From Heterohyrax brucei (taxonomy: Eukaryota > Chordata > Mammalia > Hyracoidea > Procaviidae), in assembly GCA_028571685.1 (NCBI GenBank), contig CM053146.1, positions 22,975,431 to 23,039,430 on the forward strand: 64,000 bases of DNA, given 5' to 3'. Each line of letters starts with the position of its first letter. Position 1 is the first letter of the stretch. A program made the translations under genes and the position numbers. The notes below the pieces were generated by a model that saw nothing but the letters and a program-made list of their open reading frames with translations, was not told the DNA's origin and did not search any database. Below, piece by piece: positions 43,950-54,930 of the stretch.

Positions 43950-44356
43950 GTACTGATGAACATCAACAGGTGACTAGACGAATAAATTATGGTATATCCA
44001 TGCACCAAATACTAATCTGCAATAAAAAGGAAAAAACAACAACATGGGAAAAGCTAAAAAGACTTTAAGCTGAGCAAAAGCAGCAGGATGCTGAAGAGTA
44101 TATGTTGTATGATTCTGTATATGTAAAGCTCTAGAATAAGCAAGAGAAAGCAGCAAACAGAGCCGTGGTTTTCTGGGGTGGGATTAAGGGTGCAAGGAAA
44201 TGGCCTAGGGGTAAAGGGAAAGTTTCATGTTTTCACTTGGTATTGGTTACATGGTGATATTCATTTGTCAAAACTCATTGAACCTAAACCTGGAAATGTG
44301 TACATTTTATAGTGTGTAAGTTATACCTCAATAAACTTAATTAAAAATTAAAGAGG
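43950..44356 (+). mobile_element. Old L1 3' end
   Basis: AACATCAACAGGTGACTAGA, TTATGGTATATCCATGCACC, CTGAGCAAAAGCAGCAGGAT, GTATATGTTGTATGATTCTG, TGTGTAAGTTATACCTCAAT and AAACTTAATTAAAAATTAAA are typical of ancient L1M 3' ends. Confidence 0.8.
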
Positions 44357-44701
44357 TAAAAGAGGCCCTGTTGTTGAACCCTGGCCCAACTCACAGGATT
44401 TGTTGTTTGAAAGTTACTGGAATTAGCATGGACCCAGAGCTGTGTCCTCAGTGAGCAGTATGTGTATACGACCTCAATGAGCCGCCCACCTCCTTACACA
44501 CAAACTGGAATTGACCAGCTGTTATTGCCACCCGGGTTCTCACAATAGACGAACCCAAAAGAGAAGCAAATTAGTCTACGGCAACGTCCATTCACTGACT
44601 CAGTCCTCTGCCCTGCACAACAGAGAAAACTAGTCCCTAACCTGCCAGCACTTAGCCCAGTGTTCCCATCCAGGGCCCCCCAGGCAAAGGCTGTGCGCCA
44701 C
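44357..44701. other. Flank, nothing recognised
   Basis: The minus-strand frame at 44808-44494 runs through the neighbouring SINE and has no domain. No feature supported. Confidence 0.4.
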
Positions 44702-44907
44702 CAGTACCAGTTGCCTTTCAGTTGACTTTTGACCCATGGGGATCCCATGTGTATCAGAGTAGAATTATGCCCCACAGGGTTTTCGATGATTTTTCTGAAG
44801 TAGGTCACTAAATCTTTCCTCTGAAGTATCTCTGGGTGAACTTGAACCTCCAGCTTTTTCAGTTAGCAGCTGAGGGGGTTAACTATTTGCACTATCCAGT
44901 GACTCCA
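44702..44907 (-). repeat. AfroSINE, longer subtype
   Basis: ACCCATGGGGATCCCATGTG, GTAGAATTATGCCCCACAGG, AAGTAGGTCACTAAATCTTT, CCTCTGAAGTATCTCTGGGT and TTTTTCAGTTAGCAGCTGAG form the full reverse complement of the longer subtype. Confidence 0.8.
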
Positions 44908-45744
44908 AAGGAGTCACATGATGGGATTTCAGAAAATTGAGTTCTCCTGATCGCAGACACTATGCCCTGCATTCTTGACACCAGCAATATTTTCACAGAG
45001 GATCAAGTGTTTTATTCACCTACTTGGAAATGAGGTATACAAAAGCATCTCCTCTAAGTGAGAAAAATGTGACTATTCCTGGCAAAGCATACCTGAGCAA
45101 TTTAAGAGTACTCCTTGCCAAGGAGAAATCAGCAGGAGCACACAGGGACCTGGAGGTCTGTGTCAGAGAAGCAACAACTATGCCCTGAAAGAGAAGCAAG
45201 AGTCACATGAGAAGCACTGCAGGTCCACAACTGTGCTAAGGGTCATTTGTTCTCACTCCCGCCAATACAAAACCAAAGTGCCCTGCGCAATCCTAGTTTA
45301 GAGCAGATGGAATAGAACAGTGGAGTTGGGAAATGAGTCACTGGAAGTACCTTAACAGACTCCATAGCCTCAGTGTAGAACTGTTGGGGAGATAGCAGTC
45401 TCCCAGTGATCCAACAGGTGTGTGCTTAGGGTCCACTGTGACCCAGGCTCTGCAATAATCAGGGGAAAAGACGAAAACAGGCCCTCCTGCTGTCCAGGGA
45501 ACTTGCTTTGCTCTTCACCCTCCGTCATCACATGTTCCCAGGATCATACACAGCCTGCCATTTTTAGAAGCTATAAAGCCACAGTCATCTGCTTTATCCA
45601 TCCCAATCTGTTCTATCTCCCAGTTTATTCCCTTGGCATACTAGCTCCATTTCTAGGGCTACTGATCTATTATTCCACAGAGCTTTCCCTCTCCGTCACC
45701 AACTTCATGTCCTTTCTCCTTTATTGCTGCTGTTATTAGCTGAC
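44908..45744. other. Flank, no gene supported
   Basis: A 105-codon frame at 45422-45739 ends in a hydrophobic run (L-A-P-F-L-G-L-L-I-Y-Y) but has no domain match or splice context. I take it as chance. Confidence 0.35.
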
Positions 45745-46055
45745 ATTGACTCAGCCCTGGACTCCTAGTGACCCATGCACAATGAAACCACACACTGAAT
45801 TATCCTGCACCATCTGCATGACTGGTTTTGAATTGGACCATTGCGATCCAGATTTTCATGGGCCAATTTTTGGAAGTAGATCACCAGAACTTTCTTCCTG
45901 GTCTTTCTTGGTGTGGAAGCTCAGCTGAAAACTGTGTAGCATCATAGCAACAAGCAAGCTAAGTGATAGCTGTGCATAGGTGCATTGACCAGAAATAAAA
46001 ACTGGGTCTCTGGCATGAAGCAAAAGTTCGACCACTGAACCATCAATGCCACCCT
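45745..46055 (-). mobile_element. RTE-related element, 5' region type
   Basis: CTAGTGACCCATGCACAATG, ATCCTGCACCATCTGCATGA, then TTTTTGGAAGTAGATCACCA, CTTTCTTCCTGGTCTTTCTT, GTGTGGAAGCTCAGCTGAAA. The second half is the reverse complement of the RTE 5' region at 31790-31850; the first resembles the RTE 3' terminus. Probably an internally deleted RTE-derived element. Confidence 0.5.
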
Positions 46056-46547
46056 GTCTACCTTACTCGGTTTTCATCCATGTTCAGTAAACATCCTTTA
46101 GCACACACCCTCAATTCCCCCAGCACATTTTTGCCTTACTAGACTCACCAGAAAAAAATGCCATGATTAGATCCAACCTACCATGCAACTGAATGTAACT
46201 AGAGAAGCTACACAGCCATGATGATGGCTTTGCTTTAAGTTTATGACACAAACTGAAATGAACCATAATCCTGCCTAGCAATTATAGTACAGTTCTCAAG
46301 TCACTTTCTCACTTGTGCCAAGAACACTTTACACTGCTCCCTCTATTCTCAGATCCTCAGCACCTCCTTTTTTTGTCTTTACTTTCAGCTAATGGCCTCT
46401 CTCTTCTCTTTACTGAAAATCCAAGCAGCCAAAAGTTAAACTCTCTAGACTCCTACCACCACACCTATGCACTCATCAGCACCTGTGCTGCAAATTCTGC
46501 CTTCCTGCCTGGGACTCAGATGCACTTTGCATGCTCCTAGCAAAATG
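46056..46547. other. Flank, nothing recognised
   Basis: No repeat family recognised. A serine/leucine-rich open frame at 46313-46540 is not supported as coding. Confidence 0.4.
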
Positions 46548-46745
46548 TACTTAGGTGTTGCAAAGAGTTTGCACTTGACCATTAACCTAAGGTTGTGGCT
46601 CCACAATACTGCTGTGGAGGAAAAACCAGGCAATTTGTTTTTATGAAGACTACAGCCAAGAAAATGCTATGGAGCAGTTCTGCTCTGTAACACATAAAGG
46701 TCACCATGGGTCAGAATCAACTTAACAGCAATGGTTTTGGTTTTT
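46548..46745 (+). repeat. AfroSINE
   Basis: A diverged head (TTAGGTGTTGCAAAGAGTTT) followed by TTATGAAGACTACAGCCAAG, AAAATGCTATGGAGCAGTTC, TGCTCTGTAACACATAAAGG and the tail TCAGAATCAACTTAACAGCA, TTTTGGTTTTTA. Confidence 0.85.
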
Positions 46746-47190
46746 ATTTTTGATTAAAAGTCAATGCTGTAAATGGAACAACCAGAATGGAAGAATATGT
46801 TCATGTACTGTGAAGAATGTAACCAGTGTCACTCAACAACTTGAGCAGAAGTCGTGAACAGGAACCTGAACTGCTGTGTAAACTTCACCAAAAACACAGT
46901 AAGCTATTATTTAAAAAAAATCCCGCAAACTCTGCATTAAATCGTCCTCTCTGATCTATCAAATGACATTACTTTAGCTGTGCTCTTTCTTGACTTTCTG
47001 CTGCAACATCAACTCTAAAATCCTCTGCTGGATTATTCCCAGTTGCCAAGCAAATACATTATCTTTTCTCTCTTCCTAAAAGAAAAAGAAAGAAAAGAAA
47101 AAAATGCTCGTAAACTCTTCCCATACAACCTACTGCCCAATTTTTTGCTCTCCTTTGAGGCAAAATTCCTGGAAAGACTTGTTGATATCC
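46746..47190. other. Flank, nothing recognised
   Basis: Contains an A/G-rich tract AGAAAAAGAAAGAAAAGAAA near 47081. No gene. Confidence 0.4.
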
Positions 47191-47191
47191 A

Positions 47192-47692
47192 CCATCTTAG
47201 TCATCTAGCACTGCTATAACAGAAAATATAACAAATGGATTGCTTTAACAAAGAGAAATCTATCTCCTCACAATAAAGCAGGCAAAAAGTCTAAACTCAG
47301 GGTCTCATCTCAGAGGGAAGGTTGTCTCTCTCTGTTGGCTCTCAAGGAAGGTCCTTGTTCTCAATCTTTTCCTTGTCAAGGAGTTTCACAGGAACAGGGA
47401 CCCCAAGTCCACAGGGTTTGCTATGCTCCTGGCACTGCTTTCTCGGTGGTATAAATTCCTCCTGCCCCTTTGCTTACTTCTCTCTTTTATGTCTCAAGAG
47501 ATTGCCTCAAGACACAATCCAAGCCTGTGGACAGAGTTCCGCCTCACTAACATAGCTGCCACTGTCTTTCTTCATTAACATCACAGAGTCACGATTTAGA
47601 ATATATAGGTAAATCACATGGTACTGGGAATCATGGCCCAGCCAAATTGGTGTATGCATTTTGGTGGGGGGACACAATTCAATTCATGTCAC
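47192..47692 (-). mobile_element. MaLR-like solo LTR, near complete
   Basis: ATCTTAGTCATCTAGCACTG, CTATAACAGAAAATATAACA, TTTGCTTACTTCTCTCTTTT, CTCAAGACACAATCCAAGCC and GGGGGGACACAATTCAATTC. Same family and strand as the 21975 copy. Confidence 0.85.
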
Positions 47693-48599
47693 CCACTGCC
47701 TGCAGTTCTCCTATCCTCATTTAAGTTCACTCTGGTTGGACTTTTACTTCAACTTCAATAGTACTTCACGAGACAACAACTCTCCTTGTTAAGTTCTTCA
47801 GTGACCTTCACATGGTAACAACCTATGGTCAATTTTTAGCCTTCATTTTACTTCTCAAAAACATGACATAGGGTTGCTCATTCCCTCTTCCTTAAAACAC
47901 TTTTTTTTTTTTTTTTAGTTATCTTCTAACACATAAAGCTCAGCTAATTTTGCTGATGCCTCTTCTTCCTTGCCTCTTAACGTCTGGGTGCCCCAGGGTT
48001 ATACTCCTTGCTCCCTCTTGCACGTATACTCACTTCCTTGGTGATGTTATTAAGTCTCACAGTTTTAGATTCCTTCTATGTGTTGCAATTCATAAAACTT
48101 ACATTTTTATGTCAGACTTTTAACTTCAGACTCATATTTCTGTCTATGTATCATGTAGAGCTTTCAAACTCTACATTATCAGAACACCTGATATTCCTCC
48201 ATTTTAGTTGGTGATGATTTCATCCTAACTGTTGTTTTAGTGAAAACCCTTGAAGTCAACTTTGACCGCTTTTATGTTTCTTGTTGTCTTTCTCTCCTTG
48301 TATTCAATCCAGTAGGGAAACCTTTGGTTTTACCTTTAAAATGTAACTGAGAATTTAAAGCTTCTCACCATCTCTCTGCCACCATCCTGGTGCCCTGAGC
48401 GCTTACCTGGATTGCTTCCCCCCTTCTAACTGGTCTCCTTACTATTGTCCGTGCTACTCTATAGTCCATACTCAATAAAACAACCAAAACAATCTTCTTA
48501 AAATGTAGGTTGGGGGGACCAGAACTGCCTACTACTCCCCCTTTCTAGGTGTTCTACCGGCCTTAGGTGTAACAGAAGGAAACATAGCCCACCCCTGGG
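47693..48599. other. Flank, nothing recognised
   Basis: Includes a T run at 47900-47918. A minor frame at 48008-48214 is not supported. Possibly old LINE sequence. Confidence 0.35.
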
Positions 48600-48945
48600 C
48601 TGTCTTCAACACCATTTGTACTTTTGAGTCCATTGTTGTGACTGTCGTATCAACCCATCTCGCTTTCTCTAACCCTCTACTTTACCAAACATAGTGTCCT
48701 TTCCTAGCTATTGGTCTTTTGGACATGTCCAAAGTAAAGAGTGGTACCCTACCCTCTTCACTTTTAAGGAAGCTTCTGGTTGTGTTTCTCTAAGATTGGT
48801 TTGTGCTCTTCTGGAAGTCCACAGCATAATCAATATTCTTCACCCACCCCACAATTTGAATGCATCAATTATTCTGTTTACTTTTCTCGTTGTCCAGCTT
48901 TTGCATGTATATAAGTCTTGTTGGGTAATTAGCCCTTTTACACAG
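48600..48945 (-). mobile_element. RTE LINE 3' region
   Basis: Minus-strand landmarks: TTTACCAAACATAGTGTCCT, TTTGGACATGTCCAAAGTAA, AAGGAAGCTTCTGGTTGTGT, GAAGTCCACAGCATAATCAA and CACAATTTGAATGCATCAAT, parallel to 7100-7340. Diverged; RT catalytic part absent. Confidence 0.75.
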
Positions 48946-50214
48946 TAAATCTGGAGGGTGGTGTCAATTTCCCCTTTCTCTCTACCCTAAGCCTCTTCTC
49001 TGTTCCACTCTTCCCAAGAAGTCTAGATTCAGAAAGACATTGCCTTTGAGGAGAATTATAGGTCATTCACCACATGAACTATATGTCATATGATTCAGTT
49101 GAAGACCCAAGAGGTGAATGGAACAATCTGAATTGAAAAAAAACAGAAGTGGGTGGTTGTGAAAGAAGACCCAGGGTTGGAATGATTGCTTAGGTTTCTC
49201 TTCTCTTCCTAATATTGTCATTTGGAGGCACATCTCACTGAGAGTTTCTGGCACTCACTAAGGTGGGAGAATATGAATTGTCATGTTGACAGGAAAAGCC
49301 TTGTTGATGAAAGACTCACTTGCAATTGCTTAAGGTTCCAGAGAGTACCTAGGGAGCATTGGGAGGGAGGGGAGTAAAGACTAATGAGTTGAGGGAGTAA
49401 GTAGATGATAGGTGACAACTGCATACTGGTAGATAACTGGCTTCACAGGTTCAAACAGAATTCTGGTGTCACATTGTCTCCATGTTGGCTGAAACAGGGC
49501 ACCAGGTGGTCACATTCACAGCCAAATAACTCTGGTTTATTTAAGTCTATAGCAATCTATGAGTTATTTGGAGTCCCAAATAGCATGCTAATCTACAAAA
49601 GAATCTCTATTGCTACCTCTGAATCCTAACTGTCCATATGGGACAAAGTAACATATTTAGGTTGTAGTTGGGAGGGTGAGATCAGTGTTCCTACGACTGT
49701 TACACCTGAGCTGAGCTCAAACCCGAAAGGAAGTGGAGGGGTGCCTCGGTCACTTCAGCAATCAGAACTTATTTAAGCTATGTCACATACTTGCTCAGGA
49801 TTGCTACAGTACACGTATATGGGTTTGAGGCTGTCCAACATCCATTTCCCCTTCTTAGAGTATCTTGATTTCCTTTATCAGAATTATCTCTTTTCCATTG
49901 TCTTTTAGTCTGCCACAGTTATAATAAAGGCACTTGTACTTTCCAGACCAAAGAATAGCAAACAAACAAAGTCAGGCCAATGGCATGATCCCTTCCTGGT
50001 ATTTAAATCTTGGGCAGAGGAGCAGATATACTAGAAACAGCTGTGGTTGGAGTCTTTCCTAGCATTGTTGTTCCAAATGAGCCATTCCTATTAGTTGACC
50101 TTATTTAGCCAGGCAGCTCTAGAACAACCACAAGGTTTCTACTAACCCAGTTCCTTAGTGTCCAACAAATCTGGAAGGCCTTAAAACTCTTCCAATAAAT
50201 TTCCTCTTGCTAAA
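48946..50214. other. Flank, no gene supported
   Basis: About 1.3 kb without a recognised repeat or a convincing frame. It could be a unique or slowly evolving non-coding region upstream of MARCO. Confidence 0.35.
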
Positions 50215-50278
50215 TGTCATGGATTGAATTGTGTCTCCTCAACCCAACAATCAGTGCTGGAATCCTAATCCCTATATT

Positions 50279-50416
50279 GGTGGTGCTATAGCTAAAAGCT
50301 CAACTGCTAACCAATACATGCAGTTCAAATGCACTAGCTGCTCATTGGAAATGCTATGTGGCATTTCTCCTTGGAATCAACTCAGTGGCAATGAATTTGG
50401 TGTTTCTGGTTTTATA
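50279..50416 (+). repeat. AfroSINE, first of an adjacent pair
   Basis: GGTGGTGCTATAGCTAAAAG, CTGCTCATTGGAAATGCTAT and TTGGAATCAACTCAGTGGCA, TTTGGTGTTTCTGG. Diverged. Confidence 0.75.
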
Positions 50417-50429
50417 CCTGTGGAAAGGA

Positions 50430-50580
50430 ACCATGGTGTCACAAAGATTAGGTACTTGGTTGCTCTCTGAAAGATTGGTGGTTTGAAACCACAAACTGCT
50501 CCATAAGAGGAAAAAGAAAAAAAAAAGAGTGATCTGCTTCTATAAAGACTGCTTAGGAAACCCACTGGAATGTACAACAC
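50430..50580 (+). repeat. AfroSINE, second of an adjacent pair
   Basis: AACCATGGTGTCACAAAGAT, GAAAGATTGGTGGTTTGAAA, CCACAAACTGCTCC, TGATCTGCTTCTATAAAGAC. The tail is truncated before the CGACTCG block. Same orientation, next to the first copy. Confidence 0.75.
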
Positions 50581-50950
50581 ACAAGAACAACAACATGTTA
50601 ATGGATGTAACCCCGTTTGGGAATAGGTTTTTCTTTGTTATTACTGAGGCAATTATCAGTCTCAAATGTGTCTTAAATCTAAACATTTTTGAGATATAAA
50701 GAGAGAAGCTTAGACACACAGAGAAGAAAGCACAAATAGAGGAATGATAGATGCCAAATGGGGATCACAAAGGAACTGAGGTCCAGGAGATGAAAGAGGA
50801 AAAATCCATACACCAGAACCAACAGAGACAAAGAGACTTACCTTGGAGCTGGTGCCGTAAATTTGGACTTCTCCTCTTTGAAACTGTAACTTTTAAAACA
50901 TTTTCTTGTGTTATTTCTGTTACAGGAGTTCAAAGAGGCTAAGACACTAG

Positions 50951-51554
50951 GTCTGCTAGATTTTGTTTCTATTATTTATGGCTAAAATTCCCGAACTTCC
51001 CTAGCTCTGCACAGAGGACTTTCTCTTGCTCCTTTCCTTCTCCCCTCAGGTCTGCATGTTCCCTGAACCTAGACTTCCCCACTGCTTTGGATAAGGTAAC
51101 TTTTCAACTTTAAGTGGTCCAGACAGCCCTTCCTCAAGTCCAAAGGAAGAGAGTTCCCATTTCCAGAGGTGATATGATTGTTTCTCTCCTCAATAACCCA
51201 ACTCAATCCCCAATTCAAATATCGTAATTATTGATGGGGAGGGGGCTTTTCTCAACTTCACCTATTTCTGAAACATTTTTTAAACAGTAAAATAGCAAAA
51301 GCAAATGAACTTTTTAAGCAACCACACAGAAGCTATGATTAACTGCCAGTGAGGAAAGGGCCCCCTACCCCCCATCAAAGAGCCCCTAATAAAGGACCTA
51401 GAAGTGTCCTTCTTCCCTCCTCCAGCTAGACTTGATGTTAAGTCAAGAACTTTCCAAAGAATCTGGAAAGGACATCTTTCTGTTTGTTTAGTTAGGGCCG
51501 ACCTGCTTTTGAGCTCCGCTTTCAGTGTTTGGGGTCTTGTTCACCTGTGGAGAT
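50951..51554. other. Flank, nothing recognised
   Basis: Pyrimidine-rich sequence without a supported gene. Confidence 0.35.
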
Positions 51555-51944
51555 TTAATGGGAGGTAGACACCATGTTTGTTTTACCCCTCTTTACACCG
51601 GAGTAAAGAGTCCAGTAACTGGAGTATCCAGTCTCACTCACAGCAGCCAGGCAGGGGCTTGTGGCCAACCAGGCACATCCACTACATTCCTTTAAAGGAG
51701 AAGCAGGAATTGCTGCATACCAGGGAAGGTGCAGCAGCTGCAGAAATGCTAGGAGTTCCTTCCTGTCCTGCTCAGGCAGCAGAAACAGCAGTGCTGACAG
51801 CAGAGGGGACTTCACTGATTCAAGTGGTTTGGGCTGTAGCCTGGAATTCTTGTTCCAGGCCTGTTGTATCAGTTTTGCCAATGGCCCTGTGTGTCCCCCG
51901 TTGTCTTTCAGTAACTCCCTTCTCACACTAAATAAGAGGCCTCT
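51555..51944. other. GC-rich segment open in several frames, function unknown
   Basis: Frames of 117-138 codons overlap on both strands: 51578-51931 (+), 51661-52041 (+), 51971-51555 (-). The minus-strand peptide (leucine-rich, with L-L-S-A-L-L-F-L-L-P-E-Q-D) resembles no family I know. There is no matching splice structure. GC content and scarcity of stops could reflect an old CpG-rich element or regulatory DNA. I do not call a gene. Confidence 0.3.
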
Positions 51945-52132
51945 GGGCTGCACGCAAACATCAGCGCTCAACAGCTACCCCAAAGGTTACAACTCAGCCA
52001 GTGGCAAGAAGGAAGAAAGGCCCAGCAATTTGCTTGTATAAAGACAATGGCCAAAAAGCCCTATGGAACAGTGCTACTGTGTAACACATGGGGTTGCCAT
52101 GAGTTGGAATGGATTTGACAGCAACCAACAAC
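51945..52132 (+). repeat. AfroSINE, left arm of an inverted pair
   Basis: Diverged head (GGCTGCACGCAAACATCAGC), then AAAGGCCCAGCAATTTGCTT, GTATAAAGACAATGGCCAAA, GCCCTATGGAACAGTGCTAC and the tail CATGAGTTGGAATGGATTTG, ACAGCAACCAACAAC. Confidence 0.85.
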
Positions 52133-52138
52133 AAAATC

Positions 52139-52291
52139 CATTGCCAATTATTTGATTTCAACTCATAGCAACCCTAAAAGGGAGAGTAGTACTGCCCCAT
52201 AAAGTTTCCAAGGAGCATCTGCAGGATTTGAACTGCTGGTCTTTTGGTTAGCAGCTATAACACTTAACTACTATGTCACCAGGGTTTCCAA
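52139..52291 (-). repeat. AfroSINE, right arm of an inverted pair
   Basis: Reverse complement: TTGATTTCAACTCATAGCAA, AGTACTGCCCCATAAAGTTT, CTGGTCTTTTGGTTAGCAGC and TATGTCACCAGGGTTTCC. Tail-to-tail with the previous copy, only a few bases apart. Confidence 0.9.
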
Positions 52292-53751
52292 TTAACACCA
52301 ACAACAGCTTAAATAAGCCAGAATTTGGTCTCTGTTACTTGCAATGAATGCAGCAGATTGAGAGCAAGCGAGGCAATCAGCAATCCAGACTACCAAGAGG
52401 CCCACACGTTTAAATTTTTGAAGAGTAATTAGGTTACAGTTCCTTAGCTTCATACAATGCACTCTGTAACTGTGCCCTTGCCTCCCTCCTTGGTTCCTGC
52501 TTCACTGTCCACCACTCCGCTTACATTTTTCTGGTGGCCTTGAGGTTCAACAGGTTACCAAAGATGTCCCTGTAACTTACAAGATTTTCCCATGCCTAAA
52601 TCCTGTCTGGGGGGTTTCCACATTAAGCCTAATACAAGCCTTCTCTGTGAAGACTGCCACCAGTAGAACCAACTACCCACACTCCCCATCTGCCTTTTCA
52701 CTGTATTTTCTGTGTGTCGGTTCTTCCACAGCACAAGTAACTCTAAGGAATTTGTATACGTGGTCTCCTCCCTAAGCTATGAACTCCCCAAGAGCAAGAA
52801 GAGTAGAAATGCACCATTACCATATTTTAACCCCAGTGTAAACAACAGTGAAAAATGAAGGAATAACTGGAAAACATCCAGATGCTGACAAGCTGATTCC
52901 AAGCCACGTTCTATCCGTACCAAGAACTGTGGAAGAAGAAGGAAGAAAGGGACAAAGTAGAAGATCCTTTATTCTCCTATTTACTCCATCAGTTTGCAAT
53001 TCAGAAAGACTCTTTGCGGACCTATCATTTGTTACTATGCAGCATCAAGGTTACCCCTGGAACACTCTAAAGCATTTCTAGCCAAGCCCATGTCAGCCTC
53101 ATTTTCAGGGTCCCAGATCTCAATGCTTAGGTGTTAACAGCTGCTAGTGACACCAGATATTTGTCTTTCCATGCATTGGACACTTGAAGGGAGAATCCAG
53201 ACCACCGAGGTGTGAAATTTCCACTGAGGGAAGAGATTGGAGGCTGAGGAAACTAAGTCTAATAATGTAGATAAATTTCTAGTCGTTGAAGTCAAACTCC
53301 ATCCCACTTTCCCCGTTTTAACCATTTTTCAATGAAAATGTACAATAAACAAAACTTTCCTTTTACCCATCATTTGGTCTGACTTTCTGTACGTTCCTCT
53401 GTGTGAGACTGAAATCTTGGGACTTCTGACTCTAAGAACTCGGCTGACTATGGTGGAACTATCTTAGACATAAATGCAAGGAGTTATGTTTTGAGTATAA
53501 AAAATTCCTAGGCTATTAATGTTTCTCATGTTCTGTCATTTCTGACCACAGATAGGAGTAAAATAATGGTGACAGTGTGAAATAGAAACAAGTAAGAAAG
53601 GAATAAAAGTTCTGACACAGAATTTTTGAACAGCTGTGTGGAGGGTGCTGAAGAGATTGTGTTTCCGTAAACTTGCTTCCAAAATGGTAGACTGCTGAGG
53701 AAGAGGAAGTGAATGCATATATTTTAATACCCGTTCTGGGACTGAGGAAAA
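52292..53751. other. Flank, no gene supported
   Basis: About 1.46 kb without recognised repeats. The 77-codon frame at 52848-53081 and others have no domain. Candidate conserved non-coding DNA, but this is not testable by eye. Confidence 0.35.
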
Positions 53752-53918
53752 GAAACCAAACCAAGCCCATTGCAATTGTGTGAATTCTGACTCATAGTGA
53801 CCCTACGGGATGGACTAGCATTGTCCCATAGGGTTTGCAAGGAGCAGTTCACAGATTTGAAATGTCCACGTTTTGGTTAGCAGCCACAGCTCTCAACCAG
53901 TACACCACCAGGCTCCAA
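53752..53918 (-). repeat. AfroSINE
   Basis: AACCAAACCAAGCCCATTGC, TTCTGACTCATAGTGACCCT, TTGTCCCATAGGGTTTGCAA, TTTTGGTTAGCAGCCACAGC, ACACCACCAGGCTCC. Full length. Confidence 0.9.
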
Positions 53919-54377
53919 AACATTCCTTGTAAATGTCAGTGTTGTCATTTTCTTTCGACAGGTGAAGAAACAGAGTGTTGAGGCCACGGAAAGACACACA
54001 ACACGGTCTGTCTGAATGCACAGCCAAGGGATGGCCACTACAGTGTTGCATATGGGAGTCACTAGACATGGGAGGGGAGTGAGAGTTATTTAAATGATGC
54101 ATTTATAAGAGGATTTCAGCCTGAAGCGATAAAGCGATGCCATCTTCTACAAGAAATCCAAGGAACTAGAAGCCAGCAAGCCTGCTGGAAAATTGTGAAA
54201 TATACAACATAAGCCTTTAACATGCTCTCTTCTTCAGTGCACTTTCCACCAATTGAAGTCCTTGCTTTCTCTCTGAGTCTATGTGTTTAGTTTCTTTGAC
54301 TCATTATTTCCACAGCCAGGACTTACTCGAAGGAGTAACAGTGCAACAACACAAGAGTGTACTGTGATCCAAGTATG
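53919..54377. other. Flank; possible MIR remnant at 53925-54030
   Basis: TTTTCTTTCGACAGGTGAAG, AAACAGAGTGTTGAGGCCAC resembles the MIR segment ..CAGATGAGGAAACTGAGGC... The rest is unassigned. Confidence 0.35.
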
Positions 54378-54930
54378 AGGTCTGGCAATTAAGTCCACCA
54401 ATTTAACTGCTCTAAGTGCTACATATCTCCTTACTGAATATCACTATGGTCACCTTCAAAGCACTCCCCTTGGAAACCTATGCACTGATGCCAGCGCCTA
54501 GTCCAGCATTCAAAGCAATTTTTGAACTCTTTCTGGAAAAGCTATTGCACACAGTGACATGGTGGCGAGTTTGCAAACTTAATCATATAGTTGCCTGTGA
54601 GGGAGTTTTTATCTATTAAACAAGTAATTGTATTGGAACACCCTCACTACTCACCTGATCTGACCCACAATGTCCTTTCTCTTTACCCGAAGATAAAGGA
54701 AATATTTAAGACATTTTGATGACATTCAGGACATGAAGGCTAATACAATAACAGTTCTGATGGTCATTCCACAAAAAGAGTTCCAAAATTGCTTTGAAGG
54801 GTAGACTAGCCACAGACACTGGTGCATAGCTCCCCATGGGGGATACTTCAAAGGTACCTATAGTGATATTCAGCAGTGAGATATGTGGTGCTTTTTATAA
54901 GATGAGTTTGTGGAGATAATTGGCAAAACT
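54378..54930. mobile_element. Mariner-type DNA transposon remnant with an inverted duplicate end
   Basis: The right part (about 54590-54930, plus strand) carries decayed mariner transposase C-terminal sequence (TTGGAACACCCTCACTACTC, ACCTGATCTGACCCACAATG; peptide P-K-I-K-E-I-F-K). The left part (54378-54545) is the reverse complement of the right end: AGGTCTGGCAATTAAGTCCA against the right-end TGGAGATAATTGGCAAAACT, and TATCACTATGGTCACCTTCA against its mirrored match. The arms are about 165 bases, much longer than a mariner ITR of about 30, so the transposon end was duplicated in inverted form. No intact transposase. Confidence 0.7.

Larger units (their letters stand above)
50216..50945 (+). 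mobile_element. MaLR-like LTR split by two AfroSINEs
   Basis: 5' part 50216-50278 (TGTCATGGATTGAATTGTGT, GCTGGAATCCTAATCCCTAT); 3' part from about 50590 (TGTAACCCCGTTTGGGAATA, GTCTTAAATCTAAACATTTT, TTTGGACTTCTCCTCTTTGA, GTGTTATTTCTGTTACAGGA). Two plus-strand SINEs lie between. Confidence 0.75.

Noticed and set aside
45422..45739. 105-codon frame with a hydrophobic end, possible membrane protein
   Set aside because: No family resemblance, no start context or splice sites, and it abuts an RTE-related repeat.
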